DNA of 64,000 nucleotides from Micromonospora sp. Llam0 (GCF_003751085.1 NZ_RJJY01000001.1:5518001-5582000), one strand, 5' to 3'. Numbered from the stretch's first letter, positions 7,223 through 16,756 are shown. A program made the numbers and translations. The notes: generated by a model from the sequence alone, not told the origin.

Positions 7223-8743
7223 TCACCCCACACCGAACCGGGCGAGCGGCTCGACCAGCTCACGTTCCTCGTAGGACAGGTGGGACAGCAGGGTGTCGGT
7301 GAGCAGGTCGACGGCGGCCTTGACGTCGCCGATCCGGTCCGGCTCGCTGACCAGGGAGACCAGCGCCCGATCGACCCGTTCCAGCACGTCGTGGATGATG
7401 TGGTGCTCCTCCGACAGCCGGTCGACCACCGGCGCGAGCCCCGGGTCGGCCCGGCGCAGCTGCGGCAGCATGCCGATGTCCTCGATGGTGTGGTGGGTGG
7501 TCACCACCCGGCAGTACGACTCGCAGTAGGCGCCGAGGGTCCAGTTGTTCTGCCGCATGGTCATCGTGTTGATGTGCGCCCGGGCACCGCCGGCGGTCAT
7601 GGTGCCGGCTGCGACCTGGTCGATCAGGTCGCGCACGGTCCGCAGCTCCTCGCGCAGATGATCGTGTACGTCGATCAGGTGCTGCCCGGCGGCCCGCTGG
7701 GCGGGACTGTAGGTCAGCGTCGGGTCGGGTGGCGGGGCGGTCGGCCGGGTCGACTCGTCCCAGACGCGTTCAGCGCTGAGGCGTACCCCGTCGTCGGGGG
7801 TGGGGGTGATGCCGGCGGCTGCGGGGGCCGGGGCGACGGGAACCGAACCCGCTGCTGCGGCACTGCGGCCGGCGGCGACCAGGTCGCGGACCGCCGGCAC
7901 CACCTCGGCGGCGAACCGGCGGATCATGTCCGGGTCGTCGCTGGCCAGCAGGTAGCCGCTGAACCCCTGGTCCAGGGTCAGTCCGGTGAGCTGCTCGGCC
8001 CAGTCGGCCGGCGTACCGGTGAGGAATCCGGCACCGCTGCCGAACGTACCGCTGATGTTGTAGAGCCGGCGGACCGCGGCCGGGTCCCGCCCCGCCTGCC
8101 GGGCCGCCGCGTCGATGGCCGCGTTCATCGCGGGTAGCTGCTCCGGCGACGCGTACGGGCTGCTGGGCAGCCAACCGTCGGCGAGTCGACCGGTGACCCC
8201 GAGCATCCGCTTCTTGTACGCGCCCAGCCAGATGCCGATGGGGTGGGCGGGCGCCGGACCCGGATGCACGCCCCATACCCGGTGGTGGCGGCCGTCGACC
8301 TTGACGGTGCCGCCGTCGGCGTCCCAGACCGAGCGAATGATCTCGATGCCCTCCTCGAGTGCCTGGACGCTCTCGGCCGGGGTGAGCCGGCCGCCACCCA
8401 TCGCCGCGATCGCGTCCCAGAAGGCACCGGCCCCGAGGCCCAGCTCGACCCGGCCGCCACTGAGCAGGTCGAGGCTGGCCGCGCTGCGGGCCAGCATCGC
8501 CGGCTGCCGCAGCGGCAGGTTGGCGACGTTCGGCGCGACCCGGACCCGGGTGGTGCGGGCCGCGATCACCGACAGCAGGGTCCAGGTGTCCAGGAACCGG
8601 GCCTGGTACGGGTGGTCCTGCACGGTCACCAGGTCGAGCCCGGCCTCCTCAGTCAACTGGGCCAGCGCCAGGGCCCGGTCGGCCTGCTCGGCGACCGGTG
8701 TGATGAAGGTGCCGAACAGCAGGTCGTGTCCGTAGTCAGCCAT
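7223..8743 (-). CDS. LLM-class flavin/F420-dependent oxidoreductase fused to a hemerythrin domain
   Basis: A 506-residue two-domain protein. Residues 1 to about 300 form a luciferase-like TIM barrel (start GHDLLFGTFITP, then VTVQDHPYQ, LGLGAGAFWDAIAAMGG, HPIGIWLGAY), the type that binds FMN or F420. A Pro/Ala-rich linker spans about 300-345. Residues 345-506 form an HHE hemerythrin domain with paired metal ligands visible in DVHDHLREE, TTHHTIED, SEEHHIIHD and LSHLSYEERELVE. Hemerythrin domains bind a di-iron centre that senses or carries O2/NO. The start ATG has GGGGAG 8 bp upstream. A divergent MarR gene and a palindrome between them suggest repression by that regulator. Confidence 0.92.
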   Translation of the reverse strand: MADYGHDLLFGTFITPVAEQADRALALAQLTEEAGLDLVTVQDHPYQARFLDTWTLLSVIAARTTRVRVAPNVANLPLRQPAMLARSAASLDLLSGGRVELGLGAGAFWDAIAAMGGGRLTPAESVQALEEGIEIIRSVWDADGGTVKVDGRHHRVWGVHPGPAPAHPIGIWLGAYKKRMLGVTGRLADGWLPSSPYASPEQLPAMNAAIDAAARQAGRDPAAVRRLYNISGTFGSGAGFLTGTPADWAEQLTGLTLDQGFSGYLLASDDPDMIRRFAAEVVPAVRDLVAAGRSAAAAGSVPVAPAPAAAGITPTPDDGVRLSAERVWDESTRPTAPPPDPTLTYSPAQRAAGQHLIDVHDHLREELRTVRDLIDQVAAGTMTAGGARAHINTMTMRQNNWTLGAYCESYCRVVTTHHTIEDIGMLPQLRRADPGLAPVVDRLSEEHHIIHDVLERVDRALVSLVSEPDRIGDVKAAVDLLTDTLLSHLSYEERELVEPLARFGVG

Positions 8744-8790
8744 GTCGTTCGCTCCCCGCGACAGCAGTCATGCGTACGGATCACAAGATA

Positions 8791-8805
8791 GTCTGCCGAG
8801 CAGAC
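8791..8805. promoter_or_regulatory. Candidate MarR operator (inverted repeat)
   Basis: GTCTGC-CGA-GCAGAC is a perfect 6-bp inverted repeat with a 3-bp centre. It lies in the 133-bp divergent region between the LLM-hemerythrin gene and the MarR gene, and its size suits a winged-helix dimer. Confidence 0.55.
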
Positions 8806-8876
8806 GATCGTCAGTGTGACTCTTCCGACGTGAGGATGGTCGACGGGGGCAGACGAGCCGGCGATAAGCTCGGCGT

Positions 8877-9449
8877 ATGCCTCGTCCCGGTGAACGCACG
8901 GGTCCGGGCCCGGGCCCGGGTCCGGGCACGGGCCCGGGCCGCGCCGCTGGCGGCGGCGATCTCGGCTGGGCGCTGGGCGTGGTCTTTCGGGCGTACGTCA
9001 AGAGCAGCAGCGCCGTGCTGCACGACCTGCCCGGCGGGCCGCGCGGGCATCAGGTGCTGGCGGCGGCGGTCGAGGCCACGCCGGAGAGTCAGATCTCGCT
9101 GGCCCGTCGGCTGGGCATCGACAAGACGGTGATGACCTATCTGATCGACGACCTGGAGCGCGCCGGGCTGGTCGAGCGACGGGCCAACCCGGACGACCGA
9201 CGGCACAAGACCATCGTCGCGACCGACCACGGGCACCAGGTCTGGTCGGCGACCCGGGACCGACTGGAGCAGGCCGAGGGGCACCTGCTGGGGCCACTGC
9301 AGCCGACCGACCGCGAGGCGCTGCGGTCGCTGCTGTTCCAGCTGGCCGACCAGGCACAGGCCGTCGATCCGGTCGTCGACACCTGCCAGATCGTGTCCGA
9401 CATCGCCACCGACGGCCAGCCGCACGAGCCAGCGGATGGTCCGCGCTAA
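8877..9449 (+). CDS. MarR-family transcriptional regulator
   Basis: A 190-residue winged-helix repressor. The DNA-binding core spans about 65-125: the recognition helix region QISLARRLGIDKTVMTYLIDDLE and the wing RRANPDDRRHKTIVATDHG are typical of MarR. Flanking helices (GVVFRAYVKSSSAVLHDL and LRSLLFQLADQA) would form the dimer. The first 25 residues are a Gly-Pro tract from a simple GC repeat at about 8895-8943, unlikely to fold. The ATG at 8877 has only a weak ribosome site, and a later GTG or internal start cannot be excluded. It is divergent from the LLM-hemerythrin gene and probably controls it and itself through the palindrome at 8791. Confidence 0.92.
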   Translation: MPRPGERTGPGPGPGPGTGPGRAAGGGDLGWALGVVFRAYVKSSSAVLHDLPGGPRGHQVLAAAVEATPESQISLARRLGIDKTVMTYLIDDLERAGLVERRANPDDRRHKTIVATDHGHQVWSATRDRLEQAEGHLLGPLQPTDREALRSLLFQLADQAQAVDPVVDTCQIVSDIATDGQPHEPADGPR

Positions 9450-9492
9450 GGTTCGTCCAGCTCGGCCCACGCCCGTCCGTCAGACCTGCGGC

Positions 9493-10227
9493 ATGACGGA
9501 CGGAGGAGCCGATCGATGCGCCGGTCAAGACAACAGCCTGCTGCCGTTCTATCTGGTCGTCGACGTCTCGGTTTCGATGGCGATGGACGGCAAGCTGGAG
9601 GCGGCGAACGAGATTGTGCCGGCGCTCGTCGACGCGCTGGCGCGGCACCCGGTCGTCGCGGCCCGGGTACGGTTCGGGCTGATCGACTTCTCCGACCACG
9701 CGGAGGTACGGCTTCCGCTCGGTGACCTGCTGGCTCCCGGGCTGGTTGCGCCGGTCCTCACCGTACGCGGCGGCACCTGCTACGAGTCGGCGTTCACGGC
9801 CACGCGGGACGAGATCGAGTCGGACATGGCACGGTTCGCGGCCAGCGGAGAGACCTCACACCGGCCGACCGTCTGGTTCGTCAGCGATGGCAGGCCCACC
9901 GACTCGCGGTCCGCCTGGCAGGCGGCGTTCGCCGAGCTGACCTCGTCCAGCGCCCGCCCGAGCGTCGTCGCATGCGGCGTGGACGAGGCGGATCCCCGGA
10001 TCATCAGGTCGCTGGCCCATCCGGCGACCGGATCGGGACGGATGGCGTCGTACCTGATGGTGCCCGGCTCCGATCCGGCCCGGACGATCGCCGGGATCGC
10101 ACAGGTGCTCATCGCCAGCGTCGTCAGGTCCGGCTACCGCGCGGTCGGCGACGCCGGACCGGTCCTGCCCGACGGGCCGGATCTGCCGCCCGGGGTGCAG
10201 CGGCTCGACCCGACCGGCCCCGGGTGA
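9493..10227 (+). CDS. VWA-domain protein, TerY-like
   Basis: A 244-residue protein consisting almost entirely of one von Willebrand factor A domain. The metal-ion-dependent adhesion site is complete at its core: D24-x-S26-x-S28 in VVDVSVSM, a threonine in GGTCYESA and an aspartate in FVSDGRPTD. There is no signal peptide or membrane helix, so it is cytoplasmic. Such TerY-like proteins often work with kinases, phosphatases or tellurite-type stress systems, but none is adjacent here. The ATG at 9493 is preferred over the frame's upstream start within the MarR gene. It follows MarR by 43 bp on the same strand and may be co-transcribed. Confidence 0.88.
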   Translation: MTDGGADRCAGQDNSLLPFYLVVDVSVSMAMDGKLEAANEIVPALVDALARHPVVAARVRFGLIDFSDHAEVRLPLGDLLAPGLVAPVLTVRGGTCYESAFTATRDEIESDMARFAASGETSHRPTVWFVSDGRPTDSRSAWQAAFAELTSSSARPSVVACGVDEADPRIIRSLAHPATGSGRMASYLMVPGSDPARTIAGIAQVLIASVVRSGYRAVGDAGPVLPDGPDLPPGVQRLDPTGPG

Positions 10228-10438
10228 TGGTGGCCTCGGCTGCGGGCGACGGCGGCCCGGCCCCGGCTCGGACCGGCTACGGTGATCTTGTTACGGTGAT
10301 CTTGATTGTCGTCAGGCCGTCAACTGAACGGCCAAGGTCGGTTGTCCGTCAGGTTCGGATATGACACGAACTCTTGACAATGTCCGAGGGGCACACCAAT
10401 TCCGGAGAACGGGGCCAATGATCGCGGCGGAGGTCTCG

Positions 10439-10657
10439 ATGGTCGACGATCGATCCGGCGGACCGGTGCCCGATGACGGGCTACCAGCCGAAACCCGACA
10501 ACGCATGATCGAACTACTCGCCGCCGAGTTCGGCACGGCGTGGCAGACCGCTGTGGCCAGCGGCGCGGACCCTGACGATCTGGCCGAGTACGTCGACGAC
10601 CGCCGTCGTACCGTGGAATCGATTCCGCAGCCGGACGACCTCGACGATTGTCGTTAG
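10439..10657 (+). CDS. Small acidic protein of unknown function
   Basis: A 72-residue protein (start MVDDRSGG) with one clear helix (ETRQRMIELLAAEFGTAWQTAV) and an acidic tail ending PDDLDDCR. GGCGGAGG ends 5 bp before the ATG at 10439, a much better ribosome site than those of the upstream ATGs at 10361 and 10418. I do not recognise the family. It lies alone between the VWA and LAL genes, 150 bp before the latter, all on the plus strand. Confidence 0.6.
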   Translation: MVDDRSGGPVPDDGLPAETRQRMIELLAAEFGTAWQTAVASGADPDDLAEYVDDRRRTVESIPQPDDLDDCR

Positions 10658-10806
10658 CCCGGACAGCGCAGCGCAACGGCGCACCATCGCGTCCGGCCGA
10701 CCGGACCGGCATTTCCCGGTGGCCGCTGGGTCAGCATCGGCCACCGAATACGATGTGACACGCGGCGGCGGCTGACAGTCCCCATTACTCGCGCCACCAT
10801 GGACAC

Positions 10807-13800
10807 ATGGCGACGGCGTACGCATCTGCGCAGTTTCCGGCAGCGGGTGGATCTTTCATCGGCCGCGCCGCGGAACGCGCCCAGCTGACCGGGCTGCTGA
10901 CCGAGGCGGCGGGCGGTGCCGCCGCGACGGTCTTCGTCGCCGGTGAGGCGGGCGTCGGAAAGAGCCGGCTGCTCCAGGAGTTCGCCACCGAGGCCCGCTC
11001 GGCGGGTCGCACCGTACTGCACGGCGCCTGCATCAACCTCGGTACCGGCGCGCTGCCGTACGCCCCGTTGATCGACGCCCTGCGGCGGATCGTCCGGGAA
11101 CGCGGCGAGCAGCGGGTACGCGAGCTGGGCGGCCCGTCCTACGCCGAACTCAGCCGGCTGGTGTCGGACTTCACCGGAGTCGCGCCCCTCGGCGAGTCGA
11201 CCGCACAGCTACGGGTGTTCGGCGCGGTGCTGCGGATGCTCGACCACTTCGGCGCGCACGCACCGACCGTACTGATCTTCGAGGACCTGCACTGGGCCGA
11301 CCCATCCACCTTGGACCTGATCTCCTATCTGGCCCGGGCGCAGACCGACGAGCGGATCCTGCTGGTGCACAGCTACCGGTCGAACGACCTGGACCGGCGG
11401 CATCCGCTGCGGACGCTGCTCGCCGAGCCGGACTTCATCCGCCGGATCCACCGGCTGGAGCTGGCCCGGTTCACCCGCGCCGAGCTGGAACGGTTCCTGA
11501 CCGCGTCGACCGGCGGCTCGGTGGACCGGCCGCTGCTGGACCGGTACTACGAACTGTCCGACGGAAACGCGTTCTTCGCCGAGGAACTGGTGGTCTCCGG
11601 GGTGTTGACCGATCCCGCGTCCACCCGACTGCCCAACTCGCTGAGCGAGATCATGCTGTCCCGGGTCGAACTGCTCGACGACGCCGCGGCCGACGTGCTG
11701 CGAGCCGCAGCAGCCGCCGGGCGGCGGGTCAGCCACCGGCTGCTGGCGGCCGTCTGCGACCTGCCCGATCAGCAACTGATCAAAGCGCTGCGGCAGTGCG
11801 TCGCCCAGCACGTTCTCACCATCGACGCCGCCGACGACACGTACGTCTTCCGGCATGCCCTGCTGCGCGAGGCGGTCTACCAGGAACTGCTGCCGGGTGA
11901 ACGGGTCGGGCTGCACCGCGCGCTCGCCACTGCCCTCACCGCGGACCCGGGGTTCAGCCTCGCCGAGGATCTCACCGCAGCGGCCGAACTGGCCTACCAC
12001 TGGTACGAGGCCAGAGCGCTACCGGAGGCGCTGACCGCCGCCGTCCGTGCCGGCGAGATGGCGGTACGGGTCCACGCGTTCCGCGAAGCCGAACAGCACT
12101 ACCAGCGGGTGCTCAGCCTGTGGTCGCGGGTCGACGATCCGCAGCGACGCACCGGCCAGCCGCATTGGCGGGTGCTGGCCGCCGCCGCCGACACCGCCCG
12201 GTGGGGCGGTCGGGTCGAGCAGGCACTGGAACTGATCCGCGCCGCGATCGCCGAGGTGGACCGGGCCGCGATTGCCGAGGTGGACCGGGCCGCCGCCCCT
12301 CGCTACGCGGGTGAACTGCTCGAACGCCTCGGCAACTACCTCTGGGAAGCCGGTGAGTACGGCGATTCGCAGCAGACCTACCGGGCGGCGGCGCGGGCGC
12401 TGGCCGGGCAGCCGCCGAGCGCGGTGAGCGCTCGGGTACTGGCCGCTGTGGCGATGGCCGAGGTTCGCGAGGGCCGGTACGCCGAGGGTGCGCGGGAAGG
12501 TGCCCACGCCGTCGAGATGGCCCGGGCGGTGCCGGCCAGGGCCGAGGAGGGCCGCGCGCTCAACACCCTGGGCATGGCGTTGACCATGCTCGACCAGCCG
12601 AGCGACGGCATGGCCAAGGTACGCGAGGCACTGCGGATCGCCGAGGAGGTCGACCACCTGGAGGACCTGTTCCGGGCGTACGGCAACCTCGCGGTGGCGC
12701 TGGAGCACGTGGGGCGGCTGACCGACTCGGTCCAGGTCGCCCTCACCGGGCTGAAAGTGGCCCGCGAACGCGGGCTGGAGCAGGCCCGCGGCGCCGGCGT
12801 GCTGGCCAACAACGCCGCCGCGACGCTGGTACTGCTCGGCCGGTGGGACGAGGCGGCCGCGGTGCTGGACGACGTGCTGCGGGCCAGGCCGCTACGGGGC
12901 ACCCTCTACCCCCGGCTGACCCTGGCCGAGATCCGGCTCGCTCAGGGGTCCTTCGACGCGGCCGCCGATCTGCTGGCCGACGTACAACTCGTGGACCGGC
13001 CGACCACCGACCCCCGGTTCGTCGGACCGCTGTACGCCTGTCTGGCGGAGCTCGCCCTGTGGCGGGACGACCGGGCCGGGGCGGATGACGCGGTGCGAGC
13101 CGGCCTGGCCGCGCTGGACGGCCAGGCCAACATCCTGGAGCTGACCCGGATGTACGCCGTCGGGCTACGGGCCGCCGCTGACGAGTGCGAAGTGCTGCGG
13201 ACGCAACCCGAGCGCGACCCGGTCCGGTTGTCGGCGGTTGTCGCGTACGCCGAGCGGTTGGCCGACCAGGCGCAGGCCGACCAGGCGCAGGCCGACCAGG
13301 CGCAGGCCGACCAGGCCGGGGTTTCGCAGGTACGGGTGTTGCGTGACCTCTGCCTGGCCGAGCTCGCCCGGGCCCGGGGCACCGCCGACCCCGACGCCTG
13401 GGCGGCGGTGGCCCGTGGCTGGTCGATGCTCGGTCGGTCCTACCCGGCGGGCTACGCCTACTGGCGGGAAGCCGAGACCGCGCTCGACGCCGGCGACCTG
13501 GCCCGCGCCGGATCGGCCGCCCGGTCGGCCTGGCAGACGACCGAGCCGCTGCCGGCCGGGCCGCTGCGTACCGAGATCGAGGCGATGGCCCGCCGGGCCC
13601 GCATCCCCCTCGACCCTGAGCTGCCGGAGCCAGCCGACGACACCGCCGGGCCGGCAGCACGGCCGTTCGGTCTCACCGCCCGCGAGTTGGAGGTGCTGTG
13701 CCTGCTCTGCCTGGGCAGGACCAATCGGGAGATCGCCACCGAACTGTTCATCACCGAACGCACGGCGGGTGTCCACGTGTCCAACCTGCTCAAGAAGATG

Positions 13801-13875
13801 GCGGCCAACAACCGCAATGCCGCCGCCTCGATGGCCCATCGGCTCCGGCTCTGCACCGATCGCGATTCCGGATAG
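10807..13875 (+). CDS. LAL-type (MalT-like) LuxR-family ATPase regulator
   Basis: A 1,022-residue regulator. The N-terminal AAA/NACHT-like ATPase carries Walker A GEAGVGKS (46-53) and Walker B VLIFEDLHWAD (about 157-167). A central region of about 500 residues is made of TPR-like helical repeats (for example ELAYHWYEARALPEAL, RALNTLGMALTMLDQ). The C-terminal LuxR HTH spans about 960-1015 (LTARELEVLCLL, GRTNREIATELF, TAGVHVSNLLKKM). Proteins of this kind couple ATP and effector sensing to transcription activation. Two in-frame tandem duplications are visible (12244-12291 and 13261-13320). It lies 186 bp upstream of the caspase-like gene on the same strand, which makes that gene a plausible target. 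Confidence 0.93.
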   Translation: MATAYASAQFPAAGGSFIGRAAERAQLTGLLTEAAGGAAATVFVAGEAGVGKSRLLQEFATEARSAGRTVLHGACINLGTGALPYAPLIDALRRIVRERGEQRVRELGGPSYAELSRLVSDFTGVAPLGESTAQLRVFGAVLRMLDHFGAHAPTVLIFEDLHWADPSTLDLISYLARAQTDERILLVHSYRSNDLDRRHPLRTLLAEPDFIRRIHRLELARFTRAELERFLTASTGGSVDRPLLDRYYELSDGNAFFAEELVVSGVLTDPASTRLPNSLSEIMLSRVELLDDAAADVLRAAAAAGRRVSHRLLAAVCDLPDQQLIKALRQCVAQHVLTIDAADDTYVFRHALLREAVYQELLPGERVGLHRALATALTADPGFSLAEDLTAAAELAYHWYEARALPEALTAAVRAGEMAVRVHAFREAEQHYQRVLSLWSRVDDPQRRTGQPHWRVLAAAADTARWGGRVEQALELIRAAIAEVDRAAIAEVDRAAAPRYAGELLERLGNYLWEAGEYGDSQQTYRAAARALAGQPPSAVSARVLAAVAMAEVREGRYAEGAREGAHAVEMARAVPARAEEGRALNTLGMALTMLDQPSDGMAKVREALRIAEEVDHLEDLFRAYGNLAVALEHVGRLTDSVQVALTGLKVARERGLEQARGAGVLANNAAATLVLLGRWDEAAAVLDDVLRARPLRGTLYPRLTLAEIRLAQGSFDAAADLLADVQLVDRPTTDPRFVGPLYACLAELALWRDDRAGADDAVRAGLAALDGQANILELTRMYAVGLRAAADECEVLRTQPERDPVRLSAVVAYAERLADQAQADQAQADQAQADQAGVSQVRVLRDLCLAELARARGTADPDAWAAVARGWSMLGRSYPAGYAYWREAETALDAGDLARAGSAARSAWQTTEPLPAGPLRTEIEAMARRARIPLDPELPEPADDTAGPAARPFGLTARELEVLCLLCLGRTNREIATELFITERTAGVHVSNLLKKMAANNRNAAASMAHRLRLCTDRDSG
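12244..12291 (+). repeat. Two tandem 24-bp units inside the LAL gene
   Basis: The units encode AIAEVDRA twice with only synonymous change (ATC/ATT), which indicates a recent in-frame duplication. Confidence 0.85.
13261..13320 (+). repeat. Four tandem 15-bp units inside the LAL gene
   Basis: The unit GCCGACCAGGCGCAG occurs three times exactly and a fourth time with changes. It encodes ADQAQ repeats in the TPR region. Such a tract can change length by slippage without breaking the frame. Confidence 0.95.
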
Positions 13876-14061
13876 ACCTCCGTACGGCGCCGTCGCGCCG
13901 AACGTACCGGTAGCTCGTCCTATCAGGTCGGAGCCGGTCGCCACCGGGCGAGCCGAATGTGACCGTACGCAAAAGATCGTAGGCACCGAGTGATGACGCC
14001 ACCGGTGCCCGAGCCGTAAAGTCCACACCGGATCTGCTGGGCAACCTTTCAGGGGGTAGCG

Positions 14062-16653
14062 GTGACGCGGAGAGCATTGCTGGTCGGTTCTCAGACCGAC
14101 GGCCTCACCGGAGTGCACAACGATGTCGAAACGATCGCGGCGGCGCTCGACGGGCGCGGGTTCACCATTTCCTGTCTCACCGGCGACGATGCCACCCGGG
14201 CCGGAATCCTCGCCGGCTACCAGAAGCTAATCGGACAGAGCACGGCGGACGATACCGTCCTGTTCTACTACAGCGGTCACGGCGGATACGCGCACGCACC
14301 GGATCCGGCCAGCGAGGAGCCGGCCACCGACGACCCGGCCAGCCAGCCGACGCCCGGGCGACGGCCGGCCGATCTGCAGTTCATTGTGCCCACCGACTAC
14401 TCCCCATCCACCGAGGGCGAGTTTCTGGGCATCACCTCGGTCGAGTTGTCCGTGCTGCAGGCCCGGCTGACCGAGGTGACGCAGAACGTGGTGGTGGCCT
14501 TGGACTGCTGCCACTCCGCCCACCAGTCCCGCGACCCCGACCTGCGGGTCAAAGGCCTGGACCGGCAGTCGACCACCCGGTACGAGCAGATCAGCCGGCA
14601 CCTGGCGGCGCTGCGCCGGGACGGGCTCGCGGTCGACCGGCGGGTAGCGACCGGCAACCCGTACTCGGTGCGGCTGGTGGCCTGCGCTCCCGAGCAGTTC
14701 GCCTACGAGTACCGCAACGGTGCCGGGCAGCGCACCGGAATGTTCACCGAGGCGCTGATCCAGGCACTGGCCGCCGCCGAGGACCTTCCGGTGACCTGGT
14801 TCACGCTGATGGAGACGGTACGTCGCCAGGTGCTGCGCCGGGCGTCGAACCAGCGGCCCGAGGTGGAAGGGCCGTCCCGCCGGCTGCTGTTCTCACTCCA
14901 GGAGACGGACCCGATCGCCGGCCTGCCGGTGGCCCCCATTCCCGACGGTCGGGTGGTCCTGCCCGGCGCGCCGCTGCTCGGCGTCGAGCTGCACGACGAG
15001 TTCACCGTGATGCCGGCCGAGCTGCCGGTCGACGAGGAGACCAGCGTCGGCACCGCCGTCGTCGACCGGCTCGGGGCGCTGGCGGCACAGGCCGAGCTCA
15101 CCCTGCGTACCGGCTGGTCCGAGGTGCCGGCGACAGCCCGGGCGTACCGGACCCGCAGCGCCGCGCCCGCGCTGCCGGTCCGGGTGACCGAACCGGACGC
15201 CGCCGACCTCGTCGCCGCGATCCGGACCAGCACCCTGGTCCGGCTGGCCGATGCTGACGAGCCGTGCACCGTGGAGGTCCGGCCCGATCGGGCCGGCAAC
15301 TACCAGATCCACGACCGGACCGGTCCGCTGCACAGCCCCCGCCCGGCCGGGCCGGGCACCGCCGCCCGGCTGCTCACCGACCTGGAACGGGTTGCCCGCG
15401 CCACCGGACTGCGGGCCCTTGGGGAAGACCCCCGGTGCGCCCTCGACACCCCGTTGACCTTCGAGTGGGGCCGGGTCGTCGACGGCGTCGAGGTGCCGAT
15501 GCGGTCCGCCGGCGAGGTCGTGCACGACGGCGACCAGGTGTACGTACGGGTGCGTAACGGCGGCACCGAGACGGTCTACGTGTCGCTGCTCGACATCGGT
15601 GTCTCCGCCCGGATCGAGAATCTCACCAACTTCGCGCCGTCCGGGTTCCGGCTCGAGCCCGGCAAGGAGTACCTGGTGGGGTACGACGCCCTGAGCGGCG
15701 TACTGCGTGGTGTGCGACTGAACTGGCCGGCCGGCATCGTGCCGGCGGCCGGGCGGCCGGAGACGGTCCTGCTGATCGCCACCTCGCAGCCGCAGGACGT
15801 CGGGCTGCTCCAGCAGGACGGCATCCGCACCGCCGACCGCGCCGAGGTCCGCCGCCGCGTCCCGCGTCGCGACCAGTCGCCGCTGGAGCGGGCACTCGAC
15901 CAGCTGGGCAGCGGCGGTATGCGGGAGATGTCCAACGACTTCGCCCCGGAGGTGCGCTACGCGCTGCGTACCATCGATTTCAGCCTGAGTCCGACGGCAC
16001 GGCCGCCGGCCGAGTCGGTGCGGTTCCTGATCGACGAACGCCCGGACCGGTCGCGGATGCTGTTCCGGGCCCGCGGCGGCGCGGCGAGCACTGTCGCGGT
16101 CCGGCTGGACGAGGTGCTGGTGCACCGTAACCGGGCGCTGCGCAGCGCCGACATACGGGTCGACGCGGTGGTGCTCACCGGCACCACCGACGACGGCGGA
16201 GCGGTGCCGTACCGGGCGGAGACGGCGCGGTTCCGCAACGTCCGCGACGGTGAGCGGCTGCCGTTGGACCGGATGCTGGTCTACCACGGTCGGGCGGTGG
16301 ACTACCTGGACCTGGCGGTCTGGGTGTCCCGGGACACCGGGGACAGTCGGGCGCTGAGCGACCTGCTGCGCGACGAACTCAACGGCCCAACTGTCCAGGC
16401 GGCCGGTGCGCAACTGATCGGGCTGGCCGTGGCCGCCCCGCAGGCCGCCGCCGCGGCCGCCGCGATCGGGGCGGGTGCCGTGGTCGTCAACCTGGCGTAC
16501 CGGCTGCTGCTGGACGCGGTCGGCGACAGCATCGGCCTGTACCGCACCTCCCTGCTGGCGACCGAGGAATTCGGCGTCGGCCGGCACCCGGCCGTGGGAA
16601 ATCTGCGGGCGCAGGACTTCTCGTTCTCGTACACGGTCGAAACGGTCGACTGA
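14062..16653 (+). CDS. Caspase-like (peptidase C14) protein with large C-terminal extension
   Basis: An 863-residue protein. Residues 1 to about 265 are a caspase/metacaspase domain. The catalytic dyad is visible as H73 in YYSGHGG and C150 in ALDCCHS, with the usual start ALLVGSQTDGLTGVHNDV. Such proteases cut after basic or acidic residues and are often effectors of cell death or signalling. Residues about 450-590 resemble the beta-rich DUF4384-type domain (VVHDGDQVYVRVRNGG, then LLQQDGI). The rest is a second beta-rich domain with a hydrophobic helix pair near 800-825 (LIGLAVAAPQAAAAAAAIGAGAVVVNL, quoted in parts) and an end DFSFSYTVE. It has no signal peptide. The GTG at 14062 has AGGGGG just upstream. 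A 75-aa gene follows 103 bp later. Confidence 0.9.
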   Translation: MTRRALLVGSQTDGLTGVHNDVETIAAALDGRGFTISCLTGDDATRAGILAGYQKLIGQSTADDTVLFYYSGHGGYAHAPDPASEEPATDDPASQPTPGRRPADLQFIVPTDYSPSTEGEFLGITSVELSVLQARLTEVTQNVVVALDCCHSAHQSRDPDLRVKGLDRQSTTRYEQISRHLAALRRDGLAVDRRVATGNPYSVRLVACAPEQFAYEYRNGAGQRTGMFTEALIQALAAAEDLPVTWFTLMETVRRQVLRRASNQRPEVEGPSRRLLFSLQETDPIAGLPVAPIPDGRVVLPGAPLLGVELHDEFTVMPAELPVDEETSVGTAVVDRLGALAAQAELTLRTGWSEVPATARAYRTRSAAPALPVRVTEPDAADLVAAIRTSTLVRLADADEPCTVEVRPDRAGNYQIHDRTGPLHSPRPAGPGTAARLLTDLERVARATGLRALGEDPRCALDTPLTFEWGRVVDGVEVPMRSAGEVVHDGDQVYVRVRNGGTETVYVSLLDIGVSARIENLTNFAPSGFRLEPGKEYLVGYDALSGVLRGVRLNWPAGIVPAAGRPETVLLIATSQPQDVGLLQQDGIRTADRAEVRRRVPRRDQSPLERALDQLGSGGMREMSNDFAPEVRYALRTIDFSLSPTARPPAESVRFLIDERPDRSRMLFRARGGAASTVAVRLDEVLVHRNRALRSADIRVDAVVLTGTTDDGGAVPYRAETARFRNVRDGERLPLDRMLVYHGRAVDYLDLAVWVSRDTGDSRALSDLLRDELNGPTVQAAGAQLIGLAVAAPQAAAAAAAIGAGAVVVNLAYRLLLDAVGDSIGLYRTSLLATEEFGVGRHPAVGNLRAQDFSFSYTVETVD

Positions 16654-16756
16654 CCAACGCCTCCGCCGGATCACCGGTACGCAGTTCTGCTAATTACGCC
16701 CGGCGCCCGGCGGTGCTGAAATATCCGTACGGACAACCGACTGAAAGGTGGAAATC

